Assembly (NCBI RefSeq): GCF_035917455.1
Contig: NZ_CP109078.1
Span: 1,922,001 to 1,986,000 of the forward strand
Source of the DNA: Micromonospora sp. NBC_01796
Lineage (GTDB): Bacteria; Actinomycetota; Actinomycetes; Mycobacteriales; Micromonosporaceae
DNA: 64,000 bases
Direction: 5' to 3'
Below the pieces are notes generated by a model, which was not told where the DNA came from, ran no database searches, and saw only the letters and a program-made list of their open reading frames with translations. Both the position numbers and the translations under genes were made by a program. Of this stretch, positions 17,355 through 27,018 are shown in pieces (position 1 is the first letter of the stretch; every line of letters starts with the position of its first letter).

Positions 17355-18028
17355 CAGGCACCGCCCCCGGTCGAACCACCGCCATCGTCGGTCGAGCCTC
17401 CGGACCCGGTCGAGCCGCCGGACCCGGTCGGGTCGCGGTCAACGTCGGTCGAGTCGCCGTCGTCGGGTCGGCGGGTGAACGGCAGGATCTGTACCTGGAG
17501 GATCACCGACTCGGCATCGTCCGGCGCCGGGACGTCCGGGTGGTTGCGGCGGTAGCGCTCGGCCAGCGCGAAGACCTCGGCGTGCAGTTCGGCCGCTTCC
17601 TCCGGGGTCAGCCGGAGCCGCCAGTCGCTGAGCGTGCTCACCCCGATCCATTCCGGTGGGATCGCCACTGCCTCACCCAGCCACCGTTCGACCTGGTCGG
17701 CGTAGGCCGCCGCGACCGCACGCACATACGTTTCCGCGTCGGCGGGGGCGCGGGTGATGGTCTCGGAGTCGAGCGTGGTCGTCCGGTGCGCCGCCCGCCA
17801 CCACCGTTCCCGCCCCACCCCGCGCTCCGGGTCCTCGACCACGAAGCCGTACGTGGCGAGTTGGCGCAGGTGGTAGCTGGTGGCGCCGGTCGACTGGCCG
17901 AGACGCTCGGCGAGCCCGGTCGCGGTGGCCGGACCGTGCTCGCGCAACGCTCCGAGCATCCGTACCCGCAGTGGATGGGCGATGCCGCGGAGCGAGCGCG
18001 GGTCGAGGCGGATCCGATCCTCAGACAT
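17354..18028 (-). CDS. ArsR-like winged-helix regulator
   Basis: The 224-residue protein has an N-terminal winged helix (LRGIAHPLRVRMLGAL, GLAERLGQSTGATSYHLRQL, about 11-52) of the ArsR/HTH_20 type. A C-terminal helical domain follows, then a low-complexity tail of repeated GSGGST/DDG units (last 35 residues). ATG 18028 was chosen because MSEDRIRLDPRSLRGI is the natural domain start and the bases upstream hold operator-like repeats. It precedes and overlaps the MFS gene, suggesting repression of the exporter. Confidence 0.85.
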   Translation of the reverse strand: MSEDRIRLDPRSLRGIAHPLRVRMLGALREHGPATATGLAERLGQSTGATSYHLRQLATYGFVVEDPERGVGRERWWRAAHRTTTLDSETITRAPADAETYVRAVAAAYADQVERWLGEAVAIPPEWIGVSTLSDWRLRLTPEEAAELHAEVFALAERYRRNHPDVPAPDDAESVILQVQILPFTRRPDDGDSTDVDRDPTGSGGSTGSGGSTDDGGGSTGGGA

Positions 18029-18030
18029 GT

Positions 18031-18064
18031 TTGCAAAGCTAGCCTTGCAAAGACTCCTTTGCAA
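18031..18064 (-). promoter_or_regulatory. Three TTGCAA palindromes spaced 14 bp (candidate operator array)
   Basis: The self-complementary hexamer TTGCAA starts at 18031, 18045 and 18059, exactly 14 bases apart. The array begins 2 bases upstream of the ATG of the ArsR-like gene. It is a good candidate for cooperative autoregulatory binding and for control of the regulator-MFS operon. Confidence 0.65.
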
Positions 18065-18124
18065 GGGCGCCGTCAACTCCCGGACTCAGACCGAGGCAGG
18101 GCTCAGACCGAGGGCGGCTCGGGG

Positions 18125-19543
18125 TCAGACACAACTCCAGCGGAACGCCACCCGCGTATCCCTGCCGACGTCGTGCAGGACGCTGCCGATCTGCTGGCCG
18201 TTGTCGCTGATCACGACGGTGATCGGGTCGTTCGTGTTCCGGTCGAAGCCCTTCGCGAGCGGCAGCACCAACAGGCGGCCATCGGTGGCGAGCGCCGGTG
18301 CGAGCTTGCCTGCACCGTCGACGACGTAGCCGCCGACCCAGCCGTACCGGTTCACCGAGGTCACGAACTTCAGCGACAACGGCCGCACCTCACCGGTACG
18401 CAAATTCCACCGTCCCGCCACCATCGCCCCCTCGGCCGGGTTCAGGTAGGAACCGATCACCCAACCGTTCCGGATCGACTGGATCGAGACATCCGGCCCG
18501 TACCCGGGCGGCGCGGCAAGTTCGCGGACCGACCCGTCCGGCGCCCAGACCAGACCACGAGCCCCTCTGAGTATCGGGTCCTTGGCGTTGCCGCCGACCC
18601 GTGCCAGGGCCTTCGTCACGCTCCTGCCGACCACCGTGCCGTCGTCGTCGATCCCCGCGACGGTCACGAGATCAACGTTCGGCGGCGCGGCCAGTACGCG
18701 TACCGCGTCCGGGTTCTCCCCCGGCCAGACCACCTGCCGCAGGTCGTAGTTGCTGGCCAGCACCTGCCCCCGCTTGATCGCCAGGGGGTCGCCCGGGACA
18801 GGGTTCGAATCCGTCACGCCACCGGGAGCGGCACCCGCCGGAGCGCTCGGCTCCACGAACGAGCCGGAAGCCGGCGCCTCGGGCGCGACCAGCTTGCCCC
18901 CCTGGACCGTGCCGAGGATGTCGCCGCGCTCGTTGATCCCCGCCACGGCAAAAACCTGCCCGCCGCCCGTGGGCAGGTTCACGAAAGCGTCGTTCCGGTA
19001 AACCCAGGCAATGGATCTGCCCTTCTCCGCCGGACCGACGTAGCCGTCACCGGCGACATCGCCCCGGGAGTTGACCACCAGTTGGGTCGGCTGCTCGACC
19101 GGCACCTTGAGCGTCGTGAGCTGACCCCGGTCCCACCGGACCACGACGGACTGCCCACGCTTGTCCGAGGCCGTGCCGACCAGGAAACGGCCGGACGGGT
19201 CACCGCCGAACACCTCGCTGCGGATCGTCATGTCCGGCAGCGGCAACTGGTGTGCCGTGCAGGCCGCCGGCTCCAGCGGAACGTCCTCCGGCTGGGCCGC
19301 CCCGCCCGTCGCCACCGGACGCTGCTGCTCGGGCTGGTTGACCACGTCGACCGCCACCGGTACGACGGCAACCGCCCCGATCGTCACCAGCGCGGTTGCC
19401 GTCACCGCGACCAGCCGTCGGCGCCGGGCCCGCCGCCGGCCGTTGCGCACCAGGGCGCCGATGTCGACCCGGGAGGGTGGCGGAGTGTCGTCGGCCAGCA
19501 TGCCCAGCAGCGACCGGGCCGACTCGTCGTCAGACTGGCGCAA
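18125..19543 (-). CDS. Membrane-anchored HAF-repeat protein coupled to a sigma factor
   Basis: The 472-residue protein has a short cytoplasmic N-terminus, a basic run RRRARRRR and one transmembrane segment (about 44-66), then a large extracytoplasmic part. That part contains repeated motifs of HAF type: VNSRGDVAG, INERGDILG, IDDDGTVVG, VNRYGWVGG and ISDNGQQIG. The start is TTG 19543, supported by the strong site AAAGGAGGT at 7 bases. It overlaps the sigma gene by 14 bases. Its place suggests a role in controlling the sigma factor, but no canonical anti-sigma zinc motif (HxxxCxxC) is seen, so this is inference. Confidence 0.75.
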   Translation of the reverse strand: MRQSDDESARSLLGMLADDTPPPSRVDIGALVRNGRRRARRRRLVAVTATALVTIGAVAVVPVAVDVVNQPEQQRPVATGGAAQPEDVPLEPAACTAHQLPLPDMTIRSEVFGGDPSGRFLVGTASDKRGQSVVVRWDRGQLTTLKVPVEQPTQLVVNSRGDVAGDGYVGPAEKGRSIAWVYRNDAFVNLPTGGGQVFAVAGINERGDILGTVQGGKLVAPEAPASGSFVEPSAPAGAAPGGVTDSNPVPGDPLAIKRGQVLASNYDLRQVVWPGENPDAVRVLAAPPNVDLVTVAGIDDDGTVVGRSVTKALARVGGNAKDPILRGARGLVWAPDGSVRELAAPPGYGPDVSIQSIRNGWVIGSYLNPAEGAMVAGRWNLRTGEVRPLSLKFVTSVNRYGWVGGYVVDGAGKLAPALATDGRLLVLPLAKGFDRNTNDPITVVISDNGQQIGSVLHDVGRDTRVAFRWSCV

Positions 19544-20075
19544 CTACTCGACCTCCTTTCACACCGCGCGGGTCCCAGGCCGCGAGCGTCTCCGCGCCGA
19601 GCAGTCGCCGCAGTGCCGCCAGTCCGTGCGAGGTCTGGCTCTTCACCGTGCCGGGCGAGCAGCCGAGCAACTCCGCCACCTCGTCCACCGGCAGATCGCA
19701 CAGGAACCGGAGTACGAGCACCGCCCGCTGACGTTTCGGCACCCGACTCAGCGCGTCCCGGAGCACCGCCCGGTCCTCGATCCCCGGCCCCTCCGGCGTG
19801 ATCCGCTCCGGCACCGAATCGGTCAGGTCGACACGCGAGGACCAGGCCAACCGTTTCTCGCTCAGGAACGCCCGCACCAGCATGGTCCGCACGTACGCGT
19901 CCGGGTACTCCACCGCGCGGACCCGCCGCCACTGCACGTAGAGGGTGGTGAAAGTCTGCTGGACGAGGTCGTCGGCCCGGTGGGCGTCACCACAGAGCAG
20001 GTACGCGATCCGCTGCATCCGGGCGAGCCGGGCGGTGACGAATTCGACGTACTCCTGCTCCAGCTCCGCCTGCAC
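19530..20075 (-). CDS. RNA polymerase sigma factor, SigE/ECF type
   Basis: The 181-residue protein has region 2 (AYLLCGDAHRADDLVQQTF, about 24-42) and region 4 (LPVDEVAELLGCSPGTVKSQ, about 131-150). It lacks region 3, as ECF factors do, and resembles the actinobacterial SigE/SigM-like group. GTG 20075 was chosen because AGGAGGG lies just upstream. It is the first gene of a pair with the HAF-repeat membrane protein. The regulon is unknown. Confidence 0.88.
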   Translation of the reverse strand: MQAELEQEYVEFVTARLARMQRIAYLLCGDAHRADDLVQQTFTTLYVQWRRVRAVEYPDAYVRTMLVRAFLSEKRLAWSSRVDLTDSVPERITPEGPGIEDRAVLRDALSRVPKRQRAVLVLRFLCDLPVDEVAELLGCSPGTVKSQTSHGLAALRRLLGAETLAAWDPRGVKGGRVVAPV

Positions 20076-20261
20076 GCGTGATCCCTCCTGTGGACTCCGG
20101 TGGGTCAAGGCGACCGGGCACCTCGTTGGTTGTACGCATCGCCAACTGCGACCCAGGTCACACCGGACGTTCCAGCCTCCTGACCCAGCAGCCGGCCCGA
20201 AGACGATAACCCCAGGTCGGAGCTGGTCAGGAGGGGGCCTTGTCGACGCCCCGGGAATCGC

Positions 20262-21461
<1,200 letters not shown>

Positions 21462-21603
21462 CTTTCGCTCCCCGTTTCCCGATCGCGGTTCCGCGACCGG
21501 AAATTCATCCTCGCCGGAGCCGTCCGCCTTGTCGAGACACCGCCGACCCGTCCGAGTCCCGCAGGGTCCACCGGCCGAGGCGGCCGGCGACCCATAGACG
21601 GCC

Positions 21604-21643
21604 GTCGGGCCCGTCCCGGTGGTGACACCCGGACGGGCCCGAC
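21604..21643 (-). terminator. Terminator hairpin after terC
   Basis: The arms 21604-21620 and 21627-21643 pair over 17 bases with one mismatch and a 6-base loop (GTCGGGCCCGTCC.. / ..GGACGGGCCCGAC). It lies 46 bases past the TerC stop. Confidence 0.75.
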
Positions 21644-21688
21644 AGTTCCGTTGCTATTCGACCGGGGCGGTCAGCCCCGGCCGCGCCG

Positions 21689-22693
21689 TCACGGCGTGCC
21701 GACGTCGGCCAGCTCCCGCTTTCGGTCCTTGGACGCCTTGAGCAGGCTGGCGATGGTGGCGATGATCAGCGAGCCGAGGATGACGGTGAGCGAGAGCCAG
21801 ATCGGGATGTGCGGCGCCCATCCGACGTGGTCGCCACCGTTGATGAACGGCAGGCTGTTGTCGGCCAGTGCCTCCAGCACCAGCTTGACCCCGATGAAGC
21901 CGAGCACCACCGCGAGGCCGACGTTGAGGTAGACCAGCCGGTCGAGCAGCCCGCCGAGCAGGAAGTAGAGCTGGCGCAACCCCATCAGGGCGAACACGTT
22001 CGCGGTGAAGACCAGGTACGGCTCCTTGGTCACGCCGAAGATCGCCGGAATGGAGTCCAGGGCGAAGATCAGGTCGGTGGTGCCGATCGCGATCAGGACC
22101 AGCAGCATCGGGGTGAACAGGCGCTTGCCGGTCTCGCTCATCACGGTGAGCTTGGTGCCGTTGAAGGAGTTCGACAGGGGCAGGTGCCGCTGGCTCCAGC
22201 GGACCAGCGCGTTCTCCTTCACGTCCGCCGCGTCCATCTCGCCCTGCCGGAGGAAGCTGATCGCGGTGTACACGAGGAAGGCGCCGAAGATGTAGAAGAC
22301 CCAGGAGAACTCCGACACCAGCGCGGAACCGGCGGCGATGAAACCGCCGCGCATCACCAGCGCGAGGATGATCCCGATCAGCAGTACGGTCTGCTGGTAC
22401 TGCCGCGGTACGGCGAACCGTCCCATGATCACGACGAACACGAAGAGGTTGTCGATCGAGAGGCTGTACTCGGTCAGCCAGCCGATGTAGAACTCACCGG
22501 CGAACCTGCCGCCGGAGGTGGCCCACACCCCCAGCCCGAACAGCAGAGCGAGTACGACATAGAAGCCGACCCAGAGGCTCGACTCCTTGATGCTCGGCTC
22601 GTGCGGTCGCCGACCGATGATCAGCAGGTCGAGCAGGAGTACACCGACCAACACGACCAGCGTGATGATCCAGGTGAGGGCGGAAACGTCCAT
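21689..22693 (-). CDS. TerC-family integral membrane protein (probable metal exporter)
   Basis: The 334-residue protein has about nine transmembrane segments and the two acidic intramembrane signatures of the family, YSLSIDNLFVFVVIMG (about 74-89) and FALDSIPAIFGVT (about 194-206). TerC relatives (MeeY/MeeF, Alx) export manganese, and some are linked to tellurite resistance. ATG 22693 was chosen for the site CGGAGG 6 bases upstream. A likely manganese riboswitch precedes the gene, which supports a Mn2+ efflux role. Confidence 0.88.
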   Translation of the reverse strand: MDVSALTWIITLVVLVGVLLLDLLIIGRRPHEPSIKESSLWVGFYVVLALLFGLGVWATSGGRFAGEFYIGWLTEYSLSIDNLFVFVVIMGRFAVPRQYQQTVLLIGIILALVMRGGFIAAGSALVSEFSWVFYIFGAFLVYTAISFLRQGEMDAADVKENALVRWSQRHLPLSNSFNGTKLTVMSETGKRLFTPMLLVLIAIGTTDLIFALDSIPAIFGVTKEPYLVFTANVFALMGLRQLYFLLGGLLDRLVYLNVGLAVVLGFIGVKLVLEALADNSLPFINGGDHVGWAPHIPIWLSLTVILGSLIIATIASLLKASKDRKRELADVGTP

Positions 22694-22775
22694 CAAAACC
22701 TCCGGCAGGCACGGGACATCGCCGACCGACCTGGACCCTGAGCGGGCCAGACTGGATGGCGATGTGGCATCTGGT

Positions 22776-22915
22776 GACTGTCGGAGGTCTTTTCCGCCAC
22801 CGAGCCGCGGGAGCTTAGCCCCTTGGGGTGACCGATGGCGCCGGGTTTCTCCCCGGCTGGGCCGGATGTCCACCGTGCTGACGACACCACCGTCGGGGAA
22901 TACTCCCCTCCTTGC
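22776..22915 (-). ncRNA. Probable yybP-ykoY manganese riboswitch upstream of terC
   Basis: The minus-strand leader starts with AGGGGAGTATTCCCC, carrying the GGGGAGTA core of this class. About 110 bases later comes GGAAAAGACCTCCGAC, resembling the second conserved loop that pairs in the three-way junction. Several GC helices lie between. yybP-ykoY aptamers commonly precede TerC/Alx and MntP genes and turn them on with Mn2+. The match was made by eye; no covariance search could be run. Confidence 0.65.
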
Positions 22916-23078
22916 ATCTATTGTTGCCCATCAGCCGCCCCTCGCGTCAAGATTCCACCCGTCGAGCGCCCGTGCAGGCTCGCCGTCCGGGCCACCCAGT
23001 ACGCGCGATGGCAGCCGCTTACAGCGTACCTGACCAGGCAAAACGCGTACGGGGAGCGGGTTGGGGTGGGGGTGTGGG

Positions 23079-23342
23079 TCAGCGGTCGACCTGAGCGAAA
23101 TCCCACACATGCGGCGGGCGGGCCATCAGCCGAGCGGGCGGCTCGGGAAGGTCGAGGGGGCTCCCCCGCCACTTCGAGATGACCACCAGCCGGTTGTCCG
23201 TGGAGGAGAAGACCTCACTGGACATGTGCAGCGGGTGGTGGTCGAACTCCGGCAGCGCGGTCTCGGTGACCCACACGATCAGGTCGGCGAATCCGGCCGG
23301 CTCCGCGCGTGCCTCCCACATCCGCACGATCACGTCCGCCAT
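23079..23342 (-). CDS. Small ABM-like (dimeric alpha/beta barrel) protein
   Basis: The 87-residue protein begins MADVIVRMWEARAEPAGF and has a pattern of strands and one helix like antibiotic biosynthesis monooxygenase (ABM)-type domains (WVTETALPEF, LVVISKWRG). It ends at a plausible size for such a single-domain protein. It follows tsaD by 22 bases on the same strand, so it is probably the last gene of that operon. Function is unknown; the fold assignment is by sequence pattern only. Confidence 0.65.
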   Translation of the reverse strand: MADVIVRMWEARAEPAGFADLIVWVTETALPEFDHHPLHMSSEVFSSTDNRLVVISKWRGSPLDLPEPPARLMARPPHVWDFAQVDR

Positions 23343-23364
23343 CTCCGTTCCCTCTTCCCTCGCA

Positions 23365-24411
23365 CTACACGCTCACCACGGTCAGCGGCATTGCCGAATC
23401 GGCGGGCAGGTCCAGTCGGCTCGGCGCGACCCCGGCGGCGACCAGGTGCGAACCGAGTGCCGCCACCATCGCGCCGTTGTCCGTACAGAGTTTGGGTCGG
23501 GGGACCCGGACGGTGATGCCGTACCTGGCGGCGCGTTGCTCGGCCAGCACCCGCAGTCGCGAGTTCGCCGCCACCCCACCACCGATCACCAGTGTCTCGA
23601 TGCCCCGGCTGCGGCAGGCGTCGATCGCCTTGGCGGTCAGTACGTCACACACCGCCTCCTGGAACGAGGCGGCCACGTCGGCGACCGGAACCGGCTCGCC
23701 GGCCCGCTGCTTCGCCTCGACCCAGCGGGCCACCGCCGTCTTCAGCCCGGAGAAGGAGAAGTCGAACCGGTGTGCGGCGAGATCCTTCGGTGCGGTCAGC
23801 CCGCGCGGGAACCCGATCGCGGCGGCGTCGCCGGCCCGCGCCTCCCGGTCGATCGGCGGACCACCCGGAAACGGCAGGCCGAGCAACCGGGCGACCTTGT
23901 CGAACGCCTCACCGGCGGCGTCGTCGATGGTGGCGCCGAGCGGCGTCACCCCGGTCGCCAGGTTGTCCACCACCAGCAACGACGAGTGCCCACCGGAGAC
24001 CAGCAGGGCGATCGCCGGCTCCGGCAGCGGGCCGTGCTCCAGGGTGTCGACCGCGACGTGGGCGGCGAGGTGGTTCACCCCGTACACCGGTTTCTCGGCG
24101 GCGACCGCGTAGCCCTTGGCCGCAGCGACCCCGACCAGCAGGGCACCGGCCAGGCCCGGACCGGCGGTGACCGCGATGGCGTCGATGTCGGCCAGGGTCA
24201 CCCCCGCGTCGTCCAACGCCCGCTGCATCGTCGGCACCATCGCCTCGAGGTGCGCCCGGCTGGCCACCTCCGGCACCACCCCACCGAACCGGGCGTGCTC
24301 CTCGACACTGGACGCCAGCGCGTCCGCGAGCAGGGTGTGCCCGCGTACGATCCCGACCCCGGTCTCGTCGCAGGAGGTTTCGATCCCCAGGATCAGCGGC
24401 TCGTCAGCCAT
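23365..24411 (-). CDS. tsaD: tRNA threonylcarbamoyladenosine synthase subunit TsaD
   Basis: The 348-residue Kae1/TsaD protein opens with [15 protein letters not shown]. The metal-binding pair is in NHLAAH (HxxxH, about 110-116), followed by [11 protein letters not shown]. With TsaB and TsaE it transfers the threonylcarbamoyl group to A37 of ANN-decoding tRNAs. It overlaps rimI by 8 bases, and tsaB lies just upstream of rimI, so the enzyme partners are in one operon. Length is normal. Confidence 0.97.
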   Translation of the reverse strand: MADEPLILGIETSCDETGVGIVRGHTLLADALASSVEEHARFGGVVPEVASRAHLEAMVPTMQRALDDAGVTLADIDAIAVTAGPGLAGALLVGVAAAKGYAVAAEKPVYGVNHLAAHVAVDTLEHGPLPEPAIALLVSGGHSSLLVVDNLATGVTPLGATIDDAAGEAFDKVARLLGLPFPGGPPIDREARAGDAAAIGFPRGLTAPKDLAAHRFDFSFSGLKTAVARWVEAKQRAGEPVPVADVAASFQEAVCDVLTAKAIDACRSRGIETLVIGGGVAANSRLRVLAEQRAARYGITVRVPRPKLCTDNGAMVAALGSHLVAAGVAPSRLDLPADSAMPLTVVSV

Positions 24412-24841
24412 CTCGCATCATCACCAGCGCGTCGGTGTTGCTCGGTTGGTAGTAGCCCCGGCGGATCCCCACCGGCTCGAAGTCGTACGCCGCATAGAGC
24501 TTCTGGGCGCCGGGGTTGTCCACCGCGACCTCCAGCATCGTCTTGCGTACGCCGCGCCGGGCCGCCTCGGCCAGCAGCGCCTCCAGCAGAGTCCGGCCGA
24601 TCCCGCCCCGCTGGGCGTCCCGCCGGACCGCGATGTTCTGCACCCACGCCTCGTCCGGCGTCACCGCCAACCCGGCGTACCCGACCAGCGACCCGGTGTC
24701 GTCCAGCGCCACCGCGTAGTAGTGGCCGCTGGCCAGCTCGTTCCAGAACATCCCCGGCGACCACTGCTCCTCACCGAAGAGGTCGGCCTCGATCGCCAGC
24801 ACGTCCTCGATGTGCCACCAGCGGAACCGGGCCAGTCTCAC
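24404..24841 (-). CDS. rimI: Ribosomal protein S18 alanine N-acetyltransferase RimI
   Basis: The 145-residue GNAT protein has the acetyl-CoA motif [14 protein letters not shown] (about 78-91) and the RimI-typical [16 protein letters not shown] near the N-terminus. Its position between tsaB and tsaD is conserved across bacteria. It acetylates the N-terminus of a ribosomal protein. It overlaps both neighbours by 4 and 8 bases. Confidence 0.92.
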   Translation of the reverse strand: MRLARFRWWHIEDVLAIEADLFGEEQWSPGMFWNELASGHYYAVALDDTGSLVGYAGLAVTPDEAWVQNIAVRRDAQRGGIGRTLLEALLAEAARRGVRKTMLEVAVDNPGAQKLYAAYDFEPVGIRRGYYQPSNTDALVMMRDG

Positions 24842-25515
24842 GGCAGCACCGACTTGTGGCCGGTCGCCGCGACCGCGTCCGGCCGGCGCAGGTAGAGCGG
24901 GACCAGGCGTTCCCCGGGGGCACCGGCGCGGACCCGCTCGGCGGCCAGTTCCGCCAGGGCGTACGCGGACGGGTAGGTCGGTTCGGGCGGCACCGGCAGG
25001 CCGAGGATGTCGGCGTACCGCTGGGCGCCCTCGCCGACCGCGACCGTGACCCCCAGTTCGGGCACCCGCCCCGCGACCACGGCGGGGGCGTCGACGGCCG
25101 GTCCGGCCACCCGCTCCCCGGCCTCGTCGAACGCCGCCCAGTAGATCTCCCGGCGCCGCGCGTCGCTGGCGACCAGCACCCGCCGGCCGGTACCGGCATC
25201 GCGGCCGAGGGCGTCCAGGGAACCGACCCCGTAGGTCGGGATCGACAGCACCTGCCCCATGGTGGCCGCGGTGACCAGACCGACCCGCAGACCGGTGAAC
25301 GGCCCCGGCCCGAGGCCGGCGACGAGTGCGGTCAGGTCGGCCGGACGGGCGCCGGCCTCGGCCAGCACCGCTTCGATCGCCGGGGCGAGCAGCTCACCAT
25401 GCGCACGCGCGTCCACCGTGCGGCGTTCGGCGCGCAGCACGACCCGGTCGGCCGTCACCTCCGCGAGCGCCGCGGTCACCGCCGGGGTCGATGAATCCAC
25501 CACGAGTACGAGCAC
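24838..25515 (-). CDS. tsaB: tRNA threonylcarbamoyladenosine modification protein TsaB
   Basis: The 225-residue ASKHA-fold protein opens LVLVVDSSTPAVTAAL and has GLGPGPFTGLRVGLVTA (about 69-85), a TsaB hallmark. It binds TsaD as a scaffold of the t6A enzyme. The start is GTG 25515 with a leaderless-type -10 before it. It is the first gene of tsaB-rimI-tsaD-ABM-like unit; ung lies 119 bases upstream on the same strand. Confidence 0.95.
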   Translation of the reverse strand: MLVLVVDSSTPAVTAALAEVTADRVVLRAERRTVDARAHGELLAPAIEAVLAEAGARPADLTALVAGLGPGPFTGLRVGLVTAATMGQVLSIPTYGVGSLDALGRDAGTGRRVLVASDARRREIYWAAFDEAGERVAGPAVDAPAVVAGRVPELGVTVAVGEGAQRYADILGLPVPPEPTYPSAYALAELAAERVRAGAPGERLVPLYLRRPDAVAATGHKSVLP

Positions 25516-25521
25516 CCCAGA

Positions 25522-25527
25522 ACCCTA
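25522..25527 (-). promoter_or_regulatory. Leaderless-type -10 of tsaB
   Basis: On the minus strand TAGGGT ends 6 bases before GTG 25515. There is no ribosome site in the interval. Confidence 0.55.
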
Positions 25528-25634
25528 GCCGGAAGGCGATTACCGCCCGTCACGACCCGGCCGGGTGGGACCTCGACGCATCCGCCGGCCGGCGGGCGAC
25601 CCGGCCGGCGGCCACCCGCACCGCGCCGAGGTGT

Positions 25635-26321
25635 TCAGCCGGCGGTCCGCTCCCACTCGATGGTGGGCTGCCCGGCGTCCGCGAGAGCCTTGTTGGCGGC
25701 GCTGAACGGCCGGCTGCCGAGGAAACCGCGCGGGTTCATCGGGCTGGGGTGACCCGCCTCCAGCACCACGTGCTGCGGATTGGTGATCAGCTCCCGCTTC
25801 TTGCGCGCGTAGCCGCCCCAGAGCAGAAAGACCACCCGTTCCGAGCGGGCGTTCAGGGCCGCGATGGTGGCGTCGGTGAACGCCTCCCAGCCCTTGTTGG
25901 CGTGCGAACCCGGGGTGGCCTGCCGGACGGTGAGCACCGCGTTGAGCAGCAGGACCCCCTGGGCGGCCCAGCCGGAGAGGTTGCCGCCGCGCGGAGCCGG
26001 GACGTTCAGGTCCTCGGCCAGTTCCTTGAAGACGTTGCGCAGCGACGGCGGCACCGCCACCCCGTCACGCACGCTGAAGCTCAGCCCGTGTGCCTGACCC
26101 GCCTTGTGGTACGGATCCTGGCCCAGGATCAGCACCCGGCAGTCCTGCGGCCCACACAGCCGGTACGCCGAAAACAGGTCCTCGACCGGCGGGAAGACCG
26201 TCTGGGTGGCGTACTCGGCGGCGACGAATTCGGCCAGCTCGGCGGTGCGGGCCGGATCGAGGTGCGGCTCCAGCACCGTGCGCCACTCCGTGGGCAGCAG
26301 GGCAGGCAGGTCGAGGGTCAT
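25635..26321 (-). CDS. ung: Uracil-DNA glycosylase (family 1)
   Basis: The 228-residue enzyme has the water-activating motif GQDPYH (about 68-73) and the leucine-loop motif HPSPMN (about 192-197), the signatures of family 1 Ung. It removes uracil from DNA at the start of base excision repair. Length is normal. It sits between tsaE and tsaB in the t6A gene group; the flanking gaps of about 100 bases suggest it has its own promoter. Confidence 0.97.
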   Translation of the reverse strand: MTLDLPALLPTEWRTVLEPHLDPARTAELAEFVAAEYATQTVFPPVEDLFSAYRLCGPQDCRVLILGQDPYHKAGQAHGLSFSVRDGVAVPPSLRNVFKELAEDLNVPAPRGGNLSGWAAQGVLLLNAVLTVRQATPGSHANKGWEAFTDATIAALNARSERVVFLLWGGYARKKRELITNPQHVVLEAGHPSPMNPRGFLGSRPFSAANKALADAGQPTIEWERTAG

Positions 26322-26421
26322 CGGTCACCTTTCGGGGGCTGAAACACCGTTCGGCACGGCTGATCGGCATGGCTGAACACTCGCCCGCGACTCTAGGAGC
26401 CCGGTACGACACGGGATCGCG

Positions 26422-27018
26422 CTAGAGGGTGGTGAGGCGTTCGGCCCAGTCGCCGCCGACCGGTACCAGCTCGATCCGGCGGGAGTCGTCGTCGCGCCGG
26501 TCGATCCGTACCCGCAGGTGGGCGTCGACGAGTTGCTCGACCAGGCCCTCGCCCCACTCGACCACGGTGACCGCGTCGTCCACCGACGCGTCCAGGTCCA
26601 GGTCGTCGATCTCGGCCCGCGGGTCCACCGCCGCACCGAGCCGGTACGCGTCCGCGTGCACCAGCGCCGGCCGGTTCGCCCGCCTCCGGCCCACACTGTC
26701 CGGGTCCGGCCGGTGCACCCGGGCGATCACGAACGTGGGCGAGGTGACGTCGCCGAGTACGCCGAGACCGGCCCCGATCCCCTGGGTCAGCGCGGTCTTG
26801 CCGGCGCCCAGCGGGCCGGTCAGCACCAGCAGGTCACCGGCGCGCAGCAGCGCGGCCAGCCGGCGCCCGAAGGCCTGCGTGTCCTCCACAGTGGACAGCT
26901 CGACCACCGGATTGGTCGGGTCACCCGCCGGGCCGTTGGGATCAGCCGCGCCCGCCGGACCGTTCGGAACAGCCGCACTCACCGGATCAGCCGCGTTCAT
27001 CGCATCAGCCGCGTTCAT
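26422..27018 (-). CDS. tsaE: tRNA threonylcarbamoyladenosine ATPase TsaE
   Basis: The 198-residue P-loop protein has Walker A GPLGAGKT (about 68-75), TSPTFVI and the acidic WGEGL motif. It is the ATPase that recycles the TsaBD complex. The first 40 residues are an Ala/Pro/Gly-rich extension with internal repeats (MNAADA-MNAADP, PNGPAGAADPNGPAGD). A perfect 18-bp tandem duplication at 26986-27020 gives two ATG candidates, 27018 and 27000. The first overlaps the hydrolase stop (ATGA). Confidence 0.95.
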   Translation of the reverse strand: MNAADAMNAADPVSAAVPNGPAGAADPNGPAGDPTNPVVELSTVEDTQAFGRRLAALLRAGDLLVLTGPLGAGKTALTQGIGAGLGVLGDVTSPTFVIARVHRPDPDSVGRRRANRPALVHADAYRLGAAVDPRAEIDDLDLDASVDDAVTVVEWGEGLVEQLVDAHLRVRIDRRDDDSRRIELVPVGGDWAERLTTL

